A DNA stretch of 64,000 nucleotides from Macrosoma leucophasiata (GCA_036365455.1 JAWQUS010000027.1:14558501-14622500), one strand, 5' to 3'. Shown: positions 1 to 12,156, numbered from the stretch's first letter. Program-made: numbers and translations. The notes: generated from the letters alone by a model not told the origin.

Positions 1-420
1 ATATTTTTAATAGTAGACACATAGTTTTTGAAGTTTATAAGGCTTAGGACAATAATTATATTACCAACTTCATTGATTGAGCAATGAAGTTGGTTCCAAA
101 AAGATTTCTGCAGTCAAATAATTTATATTGAAAATATGAGTGTCCAACCAGGCTAGAGCAAGTTTAGCTTTATTTAATTTCAAAACAAAATAGCTTCTTC
201 TTTTTACGAACTATAAGTTTTTCTTGGCGAAGAACAGCATGTTTTCTTTATCTGAGCAAATTTGAGAAATTTTAGGTCATTTAGATGTTTTTGTAAAATG
301 TCACAAGTTCAATTAGACATTGTCAATCTCAAATTGAGATGGTATAAAATAATTAAGGCCTTTTATAACAGTTTTTATATTGTAAATATAAATAATAAAA
401 TAATATTATGTTCAACTTAC

Positions 421-3400
421 GTCATGCTCCTTTTCATCTAATACAATAATCAGATCTCCAGGCTCCAATTCAGGTTCCTGATCACCCTCGCCACTGAACA
501 CAATCTTCTGTCCATCCAGCATGCCTTTGTCGACGTGAACTTCGAGTATTTTACGGTCACGAATTGTTTTGCGGCCCTGAAAGCATTTGTAAACTAAATC
601 GTAACTTTTATTCACTTTATTTGCAAAAGATTAACAGAAACGAGTCCAGAATCAGAAATTCATTCCTAAACTAAACCATTTATTTATCAGAATTAAATGT
701 CAACCAATTATGAATCTAAAAGATCTGTCACGATTTTTGTTTCGTTTGTGATGGTGCGCGTAAACAAACGTGCCAAAACATTACGTTTCGCAATTCAGAC
801 CTGAAAACTAAAAGCAATACCACTGCTGCAACAATAAATTTAACAAATAAAATAAGGGAAAAAAATTAATAGAAAAAAAATTGTTTAAAGTGTGTTTTGT
901 TTATTGATTTTAAATGGGCGTTACCGTTAGGCCACTAATTGTTGATATAAAAAATGGAATGTATTGACATCAAAAGGCTTATGCACTTCAAATGTTTTAA
1001 TCCACCCTAAAAAATAGAGTACAAATAGTCCAAATTGATGATAATTAAAATAGTGCTCAAAGTGCCATCTGCGGCGTGTCCCAAGGTTCGATACTGGAGC
1101 CATTACTATTTTTGAGTGACCTAACCTAATTTAAAATAATAAAAATAAGTATAAATATTGTTCTTAATAGGTAAGTGGATTTATGTAAATGTTTCTGTCT
1201 TCAATCAATCTTTTCAAGAGGAACCATTGAAGTCAAAAGCAAGTGTGTCTGAGGTCCAGTTAAAATATGTCTGATAAATGAAGCCTCACTTAATATATAA
1301 TATACTACAACAGTGTAGTTAAAGCACTGTTATGTTAATCTGTAAACATAGTTTTATTTCAATGAGTGTAATTGTGAAAACCTAAGAATTCGTAATAACG
1401 ATATCAGCATAGTAGATTACGTTAGTAACGATATGGTCAGAATTATAATGATAGACATATTTGCATTTTTAAGAATTGGACAACATATTCATGTTAATAA
1501 AACATATTATTAGATATGAAGTCATTACATACCTGACAAACTTTGCAGCGATCCTTAGGATTAATGATCTCACGTTGGCCGCGGCACTCGCTGCACACAG
1601 TTTGTATGTGTTGGATCAACCCGGGCCCAAACTGCTGAATCTGCACCTGCATGCCAGAGCCTCTGCACGTAGGGCACGTTTGTACTGCACCCTGTGTATA
1701 AACATATTTATTTTTTCATCTTGTTTATTAAGAGTGTATATAAATATGTTTGGTATTACTTTCACAGCTTTCGTTTTTGTTTTTCAACTTCACCTGAGTA
1801 GGACTCGGTTGATACCTATCTGTTGTTAACGCCTGATGTTTTTATGGACGCAAAGTGCATCGTTTTTATTGTGATACTAACGCAAGAATTGCAAAATATT
1901 GGCCAAAACTACAAGAAAACTCGTAAGCAAATCGTCGACTGACTCTGACCGACAGGTCAGAGTCAATCGCCGTCATTACGAGGATTCCAAGCTTTTCACT
2001 ACAAATGCACTGCAGCCAGGCCGGACAGTGACGAAGAAATACAGCTGATCGAGCTATTCCACTCCGCAGCCACGCCAGTGCAGCTAAGTGCCTTCCGTTG
2101 TTCTCCATCCAATTTCCCTAAATTCATTCCGAATCCGTCTTAACTTGAGCCAATAAGGTCCAACTAAACTAATAATTTAAAACATAATTTCGTATGACCA
2201 TAATAAGCTAAATTTCATAATTAACAATTATTCAACCCATTCCTTTGTTCGTATTTTTTTCGTCATACCGCTAATACGTTAGCAATATACAAACTTATAA
2301 ATTACTTCAAAAGTATTTAACTTTTATGTTTCAACATACAATTGTTCGTTTTTATATCGTTATTCATTGCAAATTAACAATTTTTATTTATAATTTCTCC
2401 TCAAATCAAGTAAGCTATTAGGTAACTTAGTTTTTTTACGTATTCATTTTATCATTACCTACACGTAAATCATTTATTAAAAAATACAATTTCTTTGTTT
2501 CCCAAACACGAATATTTCCGTTCTTATTTCTATTTTTACGTGTCATAAACATAGCTCGCTGAACGTTTCCAGGAGTACCGGTGTTCCGGCGTATTGATAA
2601 CCAAGGGGAATAGTTATCATACCTACGCGGTGCGCGCGCGGCTAGGTATAGCGCGGCTAGGTATAGCGCGACGCGGCCGGCCCATATCTACCTACTTGAG
2701 GAGCGTGAGAATTGCCTATTCTTTTATTATTTTAATTTTTACTTGTATTGACTTCGATCGCATCTCTCAAACTTAACTTTGTCTGTTTTAATTTTTCGAA
2801 CATTACTTTACTTATACATTTACTTTAAACAATTGTGATTTATACACATAACAATGAACAAGGAAAGGAGCGATGGATGCGAGGCAAGTAAAAGCGACAT
2901 TTTACCAAATTTACAAGCACTTTTTATAAAACGTTCATCTATAAAAGGTCAAATAACTAAATTTAAAAATATTTTAACCTTTTTATCAAACAAACCCACT
3001 TTAAATTCAATTGAATTGGCTGAATTAAGCCTGAAATTAAACAAATTCGAATCGTTATCGAACAAATTCGACGACTTGCAATGTCAGATAGAGGTTTTAA
3101 ATTCTGATAATTTGCCTGATGAAATTGATGAGAGGGATGACATTGAACAATCATTTATTAGCAACATAGCTTGCGCACAAAGCATTCTAAAAAAGAATTA
3201 CGCGCTTTTAAAGGCTGAAGAGGTAAGCAGAGACCTCAACTCATCTCATATATCTATTCAATGTCCTTCCAATCATCAGGAGGTGAGTTTTAAGTTACCA
3301 CAAATTCAGATTTCCAAATTTGATGGCACATTCTTCCTACATATCATTAAAACACAATAATGAACGCATTTTGCCTATACACAAGTTCCATTATTTAGTT

Positions 3401-6400
3401 AGTTACTTGGAGGGTGACGCTGCTAGAGTAATAAGCAACTTAGAGGTGTCTAATGCTAATTATGAGACAGCATGGACATTGCTTTGCGAGCGATTTGATA
3501 ACAAGCGTCAGCTGATCAATCATCACTTAAATTCTTTACTCAATATAAATGCTTTCACTCGTGAGTCTGAAAGGTCATTACGATTCATGGTTGACCATGT
3601 TACAAAAAACTTGAGGGCTTTATCGAGTTTAAGTCTACCTACAGAGCAATGGGATGTATTGGTCATACATATCATGTCTGCCACACTTGACAGTCGAACA
3701 TTCAGAAAATGGCAGGAATATTGTAATACTTTAGATGATATGCCTAATTTGAAACAATTTCATAAATTTTTAATTAATCGTGCTGATATTATTGAGTCAC
3801 TAAATCGTAATAAATCTGAAATCAATGTTAAATCTATAAATAAATATGATAATAATCCATCAAATTCAAATTGGTTACAAAATAAATCTTTTCCTTCACA
3901 AAATATATATATTTTGGCTCCGATGGCAGAGAGAATACATTTCGGAGCTGCAACAACGCACCAAGTGGAAGACAAACACCTCGAGCTTGAAACTGGGTGA
4001 TTTAGTACTTCTTCAAGAAGAGAACACACCTCCACTATGCTGGCGCCTCGATCGAGTAGAGAAGCTATTTACTGGACCAGACAATATAGCTCGAGTCGCC
4101 GAAGTGAAGACAAGCAAGGGCCTTCTTCGACGCCTTCTAACTCGCCTCTGCCCCTTGCCCTCGCCTGAGGAACAACATTGATGTGGTTGGAGATCTCCGG
4201 CTGCAGACTTCCAACGAGGGGGAGGATGTTAACGCCTGATGTTTTTATGCACGCAAAGTGCATCGTTTTTATTGTGATACTACCGACGGACGCAATTTCA
4301 ACATACCTAATTAATTCGCTATACTATCCGCAATCTAGTGAACACGTCTCTGTACAACTTTTACTAAATTAATTCGAAATATAGTTTTAAAAGATACCAA
4401 AAGGTGTTTTCATTGTGTCCCGCTGAGGCACAAACATCTGTAATTTACCAGTTTATGTATTTGTAATCAAAAGTTTCACTGAATAAACATACGCCGTAAA
4501 TTTACTTAGATTTCGGGAGCGACGAAATGCTTTTTTAAAAATAAAACTAAATCTATTAGACGAAATCAGAAGCTATAATTTACGTCTAGACCTTACAGAG
4601 ATTGATGCAAGAGTAACTTAAAACTACGACTCTTAAGACTAGCAGACAATAACATCCTCGCACGGGAGGTCTTGATGATCGAGAATAACGCGAACGCTGT
4701 GTCAGCTCGGCCACCGTGCGAGTGCAAGCGTATCATAACACCTTATACTATATGGGGTATGGGCAGAGCTCTAACATAACTATTTCGTAAACAAGAAATA
4801 CATTTATTTAATTATAACTAACCTTTTTTCCACCGCGACCTTCACACTTCTCGCAGATAACATTCTTCTGCAGTGCAAGTTTACGAACACAACCCTTGTA
4901 CAACTCCTCCAGTGTGACAGATAGCTGGTGGATGACGTCTTTCCCTTTGCGCGGTTCTCGTTCCCGCCGTCGACCACCGCTGAACCCACCACCAAAGAAC
5001 ATGTCGAACAAGTCCATTGGTGATGAGAAACCGCTCCCACCAGCGCCTCCCTCTTTCAAAGCTTGTTCGCCACCTAATATTATGTATTTAATTAATTCAA
5101 ACAAAGATCTATGGAGAGAAGTATTCTTAGCATAAACAAAATGCATCTTTTTAGAGAAAAAGAATAAACTAGATCCTTCACCCATGCCTTAATTTAAGTA
5201 GCAATGGGATAGTCATATCATCCATATGAAAGATAACAGATGGACAGAAGCCAGCTCTGTCCATCTGTTGCTCGCTCTGCTGATTCTCGTAACTAACACA
5301 AAGTCGTTGAATGGATCCTGAATTGGTGCGGTGCTCTTGTCGGTCCGGGCGCCTCTGCAGCCCTCCTCCACACGGTGTGGCATTACAGGTCAGCAGATTG
5401 GGATGGACTGAGGGAGTTCCTGTCGTCCTACCCATGGAGGCAGCTTTGTTTCTCGTCGGAAGATCCGAGCACGTGCGCCTAAGCTGTAACCGATGTGATA
5501 CACCAGGGTATGGATTGTTTCATCCCGCACTCTGTTGTATCCATTGGCGGACGGTATCAGCCCTGGTTCGATAAGTCTTGTGCTGTGGCTTCTAACCATA
5601 AGCAGGAGACTTACAGAACCTGGACCGTGGCTCACGCCTGCAAGGATCCAAATGCCTCCGACCTAAAGAGAGTACTCAACGCTGCCTCCAGGTCCTCAAA
5701 GCTGCGGATAGCCAGAGCAAAGTCCAAGCATGTCGTTAGAGTTGGCAGGAAGCTAATAAGGCATCCTCCCGGGAGCCGTGCCTATTGGTCTCTTGCCAAA
5801 GCTATCGAAAAGAATTTTTGTCGGTCATCTTTCCCACCACTGCGAAAAACTGACGATAGCCTGGCCCACACGGCAAAAGAGAAAGCCGATCTCCTGGGCA
5901 GCCTCTTTGCCTCAAACTCGACTCTTGATGACATGGGTAACACAGCGCCTACCATCTCGCGCTGTGAAAGCTCTATGCCTGACGTCAAATTCACTCAGAA
6001 GAACGTCAGGCGAGCGCTGTTATCCCTTGACGTCAAGAAGTCGAGCGGGCCGGATTCCGTCCCTGCAGTGGTGTTGAAGATGTGCGCTCCCGAGCTGACC
6101 CCCGTTCTGACGCGCCTGTTCTCGCTTTCTTACGATCATGGAAAAGTACCGTCTGCGTGGAAGACAGCCCTTGTGCATCCGATACCCAAAAAAGGGGATC
6201 GCAGTGATCCGGCCAACTACAGGCCCATAGCAATAACCTCCCTACTCTGCAAAGTCATGGAGCGTGTGATCAATACACAGCTGCTGCAGTACCTGGAGGA
6301 TCATATGGCTTTCGTCAAGGCAGATCTGCTGGTGATCTTCTAGTATATCTCACGCACTATTGGTCTCACGCCTTGGACAAGAGTGGGGAGGCATTGGCTA

Positions 6401-8509
6401 TAAGCCTGGATATTGCTAAGGCCTTTGACCGGGTCTGGCACGGGGCACTTCTCGCGAAATTGCCATCTTACGATGCAACTGGACAGCCAGTTTTCTGTCT
6501 GAGCGTTTTATACAGGTCTTAGTTGACGGTCAACGCTCAGACAGACTACCTATCAACGCTGGTGTGCCGCAAGGCTCTGTGCTATCACCCACGCTTTTTC
6601 TTCTGCATATCAATGAAATGTTGGAGCAAAACTCCAATTATCATTGCTATGCGGATGATAGCACGGGAGATGCACACTATACAAGCCGTGCAAATGCCTC
6701 TCGGACACTTATCGAAGAAAGCAGGACTAGACTTGTGTCTGAAGTCGAGCACTCTCTGGAGCGGGTCTCAGATTGGGGTCGACTCAATTTAGTGCAGTTC
6801 AACCCCTCGAAGACACAAGTCTGCGCGTTCACCGCTAAAAAAACCCCATTCATTGTAGCACCACAGTTCCAGGGCACTACGCTTGCCATTGGTAAGAGTA
6901 TCGGTATCCTGTTCGTTGACATATCGAACGAAGTGCAATTTGGGAGTCACATTGAGTGTAAGACCAAGTTGGCATCCAAAAAGTTGGGGGTGCTTAACAA
7001 AGCGTGGCAGTATTTCACATCGGGGCAGCTACTACAGCTTTATAAGGCCCAAGTGCGGCCCCATCTGGAATACTGCTCTCATTTGTGGGCGGGAGCCCCC
7101 AAGTACCAGCTTGGTCCACTTGACTCCCTACAAAAACGCGCCGTTCGTATTGTTAACGATCCGGGACTTACAGACAGGCTCGAACATCTGAGCCTGCGCA
7201 GAGATATTGGTAGTCTGTGCGTGTTATACCGTCTCTACAATGGTGAGTGCTCTGTCGAACTGTTCGACATGGCGCCACCGTCTCTTTTTCTACACCGTAC
7301 TACCCGCCGAAGAGAGAAGTTTCACCCTCACCGACTGGACACCTGACAGTGCTCAACGGTGCGGTTTTCTCGTTCGTTTCTGCCCAGAACGTGTAAATTG
7401 TGGAACGAACTTCCCTCTGAGGTGTTCCCTCGGTGCTACAATATGGGGTTCTTCAAAAATGGCGTCAAAAGAGTCCTTCAGGGCTGGCAGCGCGTTGGCA
7501 ACTCCCCTGGTGTTGCAAATGTCCATAGGCGACGGTGACCACTTACCATCAGGTGGCCCGTCTGCTTGTCTGTCAAATGATGACATAAAAAAAAAAATAT
7601 AAATATTTTACACACAAGTTCACACAACTTGAATATACATATAGATATACCTACTGGAGGTAAAGTTCCAGTGTCGGAACTAGTGATGCCGCTCAATATG
7701 CTACTATCGATAGGACTATCGACAGTATCTATACTATTGCAGTTCATCAATAGTATTACCATATTTTGTACTGTCGTTATAACCAAAACTATCAATATCC
7801 TGATTTTCGAGGTCAACTATCGATAGTGAAACTATCAGTAGTTTGGCATGGCTAGTCAGATGTCAAGGGCATAGGCATTACTTAATCTATCTGCCACCAA
7901 ATGTGTCTCCAGCACAACTGTGTTCCAGTTACATAGTAATGTATGTCCCTATTACAGCTATCGGAGAGGTAAAACAGCTTATAGCGGATTCATAATCACA
8001 TATCCTTTCAGTCTCATGCAGAACACTGTTTAGCCAGTATTCAATTGGTAGGGTGATACAGCAAAAAAACATGCTAACCGAATGCCCATGTGTAAGTAGG
8101 GTTAGAGGCGTCATGACAACAAGTCTACATTTTGACCTTCAATTTTGTGTGATATCTTTAGGTTGCAGTATTCACTTACCATCCATGTGAACTGCATGTT
8201 TGTTTGCCATCATCAATACATTAAAAAAAACAGTAACAAGGATTATTGATTAGTAGACTTGAGTGCCGTATACAATATATAATAACAATTTAAAACAACA
8301 AGTCACTTACCCTGATCATAGATCTTCCTCTTGTCAGGATTTGAAAGCACTTCATATGCTTGTGATATTTGTTTGAATCTTTCACCTTCATTGGGATTTT
8401 TGTCAGGATGATACTTGAGAGCTAATTTTCTATATGCCTTTTTAAGCTCGTCAGAGTTGCAGTTGGGCTTTACACCCAAAATATCATAGTAGGTTGTTTC
8501 TTTCACCAT
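421..8509 (-). CDS. DNAJA1: DnaJ/Hsp40 subfamily A co-chaperone (DNAJA1-like), 3' partial
   Basis: Type I Hsp40 that presents clients to Hsp70 and stimulates its ATPase; cytosolic in this family. Visible coding exons, in order of transcription: 8311-8509, 4823-5073, 1533-1691 and 421-576; all have GT-AG borders and matching phases. Exon 1 starts [13 protein letters not shown], the canonical family start, and carries the J domain with HPD at residues 34-36. Exon 2 holds the Gly/Phe region and the first zinc motif (CEKCEGRG). Exon 3 holds [16 protein letters not shown] and CKVC; exon 4 begins the C-terminal client-binding domain ([13 protein letters not shown]). The remaining C-terminal exons lie left of base 1; 1-420 looks like intron only. 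The third zinc motif lacks its last Gly (CSECRGQR). A cag acceptor at 8519-8521, just before the ATG, suggests an upstream 5' UTR exon. The introns host a BEL/Pao element, a jockey LINE and SINEs. Family assignment is firm; A1 versus A4 paralogy is inferred. Confidence 0.93.
1824..1880 (+). repeat. 5' LTR start, matching only the first ~57 bases of the 3' LTR
   Basis: TGTTAACGCCTGATGTTTTT and what follows match 4227-4283 with one or two changes, then the two diverge completely. The rest of the 5' LTR and the leader (to about 2850) have no match in the 3' LTR. Confidence 0.7.
2636..2670 (+). repeat. Tandem 15-bp GC-rich repeat in the BEL leader
   Basis: Two head-to-tail copies of GCGCGGCTAGGTATA, followed by GCGCG. 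It stands out by base composition against AT-rich flanks, and lies about 190 bases before the gag start. Confidence 0.7.
2854..3985 (+). pseudogene. BEL/Pao gag-like region, frameshifted
   Basis: The first frame (2854-3345) begins [15 protein letters not shown], continues as a Lys/Leu-rich probable coiled coil and reaches QISKFDGT, the conserved lead-in of Pao gag (DUF1759-like). Near 3340 the frame breaks, and a second frame (about 3335-3810) continues with [20 protein letters not shown] and [11 protein letters not shown], typical of the same domain. A short deletion with frameshift is the simplest reading. No product is expected. Confidence 0.75.
3917..4181 (+). pseudogene. BEL/Pao pol C-terminal remnant (DUF5641-like)
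   Basis: Translation gives [12 protein letters not shown], then [20 protein letters not shown] and [20 protein letters not shown], the usual end of Pao polyproteins after the integrase core, with a stop at 4179-4181. It abuts the gag remnant directly, so several kilobases of pol were lost. Confidence 0.8.
4227..4436 (+). repeat. 3' LTR of the BEL/Pao element
   Basis: 210 bases from TG to CA, preceded by a polypurine tract and followed by TCTGT, which repeats the five bases before the 5' end of the element. Confidence 0.8.
5210..7598 (+). mobile_element. Degenerate jockey-type LINE (reverse transcriptase)
   Basis: Non-LTR retrotransposon in DNAJA1 intron 1, opposite to the gene. 5495-6300 reads [20 protein letters not shown], then [20 protein letters not shown] and [20 protein letters not shown], an RT N-terminal half. 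A deletion and frameshifts follow (6300-6560), with AKAFDRVWH surviving near 6418. 6564-7346 resumes with [19 protein letters not shown], the catalytic [19 protein letters not shown] and [16 protein letters not shown]. Further frameshifts precede a 3' tail ending CATAAAAAAAAAAATAT. The endonuclease part is not recognisable, so the copy is 5'-truncated and dead. Confidence 0.88.
7651..8230 (+). repeat. SINE-A copy 1, interrupted by two insertions
   Basis: The start (ctactggaggtaaagttcca) and end (cttaccatccatgtgaactg, then an A-run) match the SINE-A family described at 43306. Unrelated DNA interrupts it at about 7680-7857 and 7980-8098. Confidence 0.65.
7680..7857. repeat. MITE-like insertion rich in CTATCGATAG
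   Basis: The ends are imperfect inverted repeats (ACTAGTGATGCC... and ...GGCATGGCTAGT), followed inward by CTATCGATAG near both ends. No coding capacity. It sits inside SINE-A copy 1. Confidence 0.5.
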
Positions 8510-8596
8510 CTTGCTCCTGTTCATGATAAAATTAATTAATTTCATAGGACAGCCCATAGTTTGAAACACAGAGTTAATGATATGTACATATTTTAA

Positions 8597-9016
8597 AGCG
8601 CGCTTACGAGCTGGCCGGAGGACCATCTGCGGCTTGATCGTAAGCGATCTACTCGGTTGTGAGATACGGGCGCGGTCGGGTGTGTGATGGGTGACCGCTA
8701 ATGGCACAATTAAAATGAGCGTTTCCGTACTTCGGAGGGCGTCAAGCCGTCGGTTCCGGCTACTATCGATAAATAGCAGTCGTTAAACCTTGTTGAATGC
8801 CTTACAGGTGGTTTTAAAACATCTGACAGCGAGTTGGCCACTAAGCCGTATCTCCACCAACCTGCATTGGAGAAGCGTGGTGGTCCACCATGGAGGAGGA
8901 GAAGGCCCGGAGCTTACTCCAGCACAGGTGGAGTAAGCTCCAGGCCTCCCCCTAAAAAGGGGAGAGACTCCTGCCCAGCAGTGGGACTTTCAAAGGTTGC
9001 CATTATTATTATTACA
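8597..9016 (+). repeat. SINE-B copy 1
   Basis: Shares gatcgtaagcgatct, acgggcgcggtcggg, tgatgggtgaccgct and the tail cccagcagtgggac followed by (ATT)n with the copy at 30019. It carries an extra inverted stretch around 8900-8940 (ggagcttactcc / ggagtaagctcc). It lies about 90 bases upstream of the DNAJA1 start codon, probably in a 5' UTR intron. Confidence 0.75.
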
Positions 9017-11810
9017 TTTTTTAAGACTTCCCAGGGTGTGGCTTCTAGGAACAGGTACCAAGGATCTAAGAGTATACCTTATGAAGGTAAGCCAGACACT
9101 AAAACAAGTCAAAAAAAGAATTGTTTAGAGTATTAATCACCTGTATGAGAAATCATACCTAATATGTCTGTTGCTATTATTTTGTATTCAAGCTCTTTGA
9201 ACTGTCTATATAGTAGCCACGCCCTTAAAGCAGCTATTATTTCTCAAAAAGCTGGCACCAGCTCTTTCAAATCATCAGAATTTTGGATGGAAGATTCAAT
9301 TGCTTTCATTAAATAGCCCGTCTGAATATCTGACATGCTTGAATACTTTTTCATCTACATTTTTGACCCGCATCCAAGTCACGAGTCAAAGACGAGTCAG
9401 ATATTCTCAGTCAGGATGTTAAATACACCCAAAAGAAGCTCCCATACAAAATTCAGACAAATTTCAAGAAAAGTAACCTCTTAGGGCTTTATCAAAAATT
9501 TTAACAGCTTCCCTAATATTAAACAGAGTACAAGGTATTCTCCATATCTCAACAGCAAAAACCCACTCTTGGACTCAAATACTATAAGAATGTGGAAGGC
9601 GAAATTGGCTAACTTACAAGGAAGATAAAATATTTAAAGAAAAGCAACCCACTTTTATTTATTTGATTATTTTACAAAATTGTAGTATAGTAAGATTTAT
9701 GTGTGACAAAATTATTTACGGTTTTTAATCCATATCTACCTGACAAGATGATCTACCTGAGACTTCAATCACATTCATAACTCAATAACCAATATCCTTT
9801 GAGAGGTTGGACGATCGCATATGTCCGGCGTAAATTGAAATGGAAACTTCCAAAGTATGTGGGATGGTCGTATACATCCAGACCTCCCAATGAAATATCA
9901 AACTTGATTTTTAACAAAATAGAGTTTATTTGCGAATTACGCCGTAAAGCGCATACGTTTTTAATTAGGACAGCTGACGTTGCTTGGAGGGATATCAACA
10001 GCATTTCAAAGTAACAACATGTCATTTGTCTTTCTATTATTTGGTTTGCAACACCAAGATACACAAAGGAAAAATTTTAATGCATGGTAACAAAGTTAAA
10101 GAAATCAATACACAACAGGACAATATCCTGCCAATGATAGAACCACACCACATTTGACCAGATTTGTGACACTCACTATTTTAGGTTAATTTAATTAGCC
10201 TAACTATAAATCAAATAATCATTGTAAGCCTTAAAGTACTTTCAAATGTTATCTTCAACATTAAAAGAACCATTATTAAAGATATCATCAGATTTCTGGA
10301 ATTTTGGAGTTAGACATACAAAATCTGTTCCTAGTGAGATAATCAATAAATAGATAATGCACAAATTCTGGTAGCTTAATTTTGATTAGTGGCTGTACAT
10401 ACTAGTAATATAATAGTCACACTCGGATGATCACACAATGATGAATCTGAATTATATTATTTTATAGCCATTTCCTCGTTTAATTTACAATGTGTTTGTA
10501 ATTAATTCTAAGTTTCAAAATGACAGTTTGTAATACATGAGCACATTGATAAAAATGCTTGCAGATAGTTAGGTGTACCTCAAATTGGAACAATAGATTA
10601 TTCTAACAGAATAACAAGGCATGGCCACCACACCACGTACATAATTTGATGGATTGAAGAATAGTATTATGACTATGACCATATTAATTACTGTTGCACT
10701 TACCTTTATATCAAATGTTCAGCAAAATACCAGTAAAATGACACAATTGTAAATTTCCAGAAACGACTACTGCGACTTCTCGTTAATGAACGAACAGACA
10801 ACTCTCTTTACAACACTTGAGAATCAAATGACGTTTGTAAAACAGAAAAGTTACAAAATTATCAGCGCACACATGAGTCGATAGCAAAATGTAGGCACCA
10901 TTTCGAGAAAATTCTTCACGTATTCGGGATACCAACCATGAAATATAATTGCCCTTTCGCAGTTTTAGGGAGATTGGGCAATAAACAAGTGCAAACAAAT
11001 AGACGTTAAAATGCGATTTACGTGATATATAGCTTCTTTTTATTTCTCAAACCTGCAAATCAAACCTTTAAAAACTAACAATTATATTAACTCTAAATAA
11101 CAATAATTATTACAAGCGTTGGTACTGCCATGCTAACTTGATACTTATCCAGTTACAATATTATTTGTTTAATATAATGATAATTACGAATATTTACACT
11201 AATATCAATATAAATACATTTATAAATATTTCACGTTCTTAAATCACACCATGACAATAAACTTATTAAATGTTTATTATGGCCCGTGTAGCTCTATGCT
11301 TTATCCAAATGGAAAACTCTGCAGGTTGGAAATGTGGCCAATGAATTATTATTGCTCTAATAGATTTATATTATAGGTATGCGTATTAAGTACACGCATA
11401 AGGCAAATTCTTTAAGGAACCTCTGAACTCAAAAAAAACATCGAGTTTATATTGATCGATTATCTAATTGAATTCCATCTTTATTTTAGTGGTGCCCCGT
11501 TACAGAAGAGTCCCCATAAAACAAGGAATGAAATAAATCAGGCTCTGGAGCACCTGAAGAACGCCTAGCAAGTAATCGTGTTGTGTAGTAATAGAAGTTT
11601 TACACAAACTCTGTAAGGCATTTCTTTTTTAGCCTAAGACGTAATAAAAGATAACGTAATAGAAAGGCTCATTTCTTTTCAAAAACCAACCCTAAATTGT
11701 AATATAATACTTTAGAAATTAAAAGATGAAGGTAAATTAAACTATTACAGTCTGAAGGCTCTTGGTATAGTGAGCCTAAAGTAATAAGTACCTTTCTAAA
11801 TATTTCAATT
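9017..11810. other. Region upstream of DNAJA1, no confident gene
   Basis: AT-rich and mostly featureless. It contains a heat-shock element near 10.9 kb and a stretch at 9139-9354 whose minus strand reads like eroded coding sequence. The 5' UTR exon of DNAJA1 is likely here but could not be placed. Confidence 0.5.
10902..10914. promoter_or_regulatory. Heat-shock element, three units
   Basis: TTCGAGAAAATTC is TTC-nn-GAA-nn-TTC, an exact HSF trimer site. It is 2.4 kb upstream of the start codon of the Hsp40 gene, a plausible distance if a 5' UTR exon lies between. A match of this length can occur by chance in AT-rich DNA. Confidence 0.45.
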
Positions 11811-12156
11811 GGGGTACCTTGAAAGTGGCGTGTGGTGCTCTTATTTTATTTCATTTACTTGGTGTATTTTTAAGTTATATTGAATAAAGTTGGTGGCATT
11901 TTGTTTGATATAGGTTTATTACAGTGCCCGTGTATAGTGAAATAGAATAACAGTGCGATAACACGACCTTTCAGGTTGCCTTCAAAACTTCATTGTAAAT
12001 GTTCTGGTAAAGTAGCCATCGCTTTACTTACTTGACTGTCATACTTAATAAATAATTGACTGACTATATTATACTAACTTTTACGCTGCTTAATTAAATA
12101 CGAAATATCGTTTTACTTGACACTGGCAATATGCGTAATAGCGATGCCATAATTAA
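11811..12156 (+). repeat. Repeat family C, copy 1
   Basis: About 345 bases starting ggtaccttgaaag and ending gcgtaatagcgatgccat, with internal tttgatataggtttatta, cacgacctttcaggttgcc and gtaaagtagccatcgcttta. The same block recurs at 14146, 14519, 16577 and 60729. No terminal inverted repeats and no coding capacity. Confidence 0.75.

Larger units (their letters stand above)
1824..4436 (+). mobile_element. Internally deleted BEL/Pao LTR retrotransposon
   Basis: The element starts TGTTAACGCC and ends ...CAAACA, flanked by 5-bp direct repeats TCTGT (1819-1823 and 4437-4441). It contains a gag-like region and then only the extreme C-terminal end of pol; protease, RT, RNase H and integrase core are gone. 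A purine tract (gagggggagga) precedes the 3' LTR. It sits in a DNAJA1 intron on the opposite strand to that gene. It is non-autonomous. Confidence 0.85.

Noticed and set aside
1476..1829. 117-codon plus-strand frame
   Set aside because: It is antisense to DNAJA1 exon 3; the minus strand has the zinc-motif sequence and matching splice sites.
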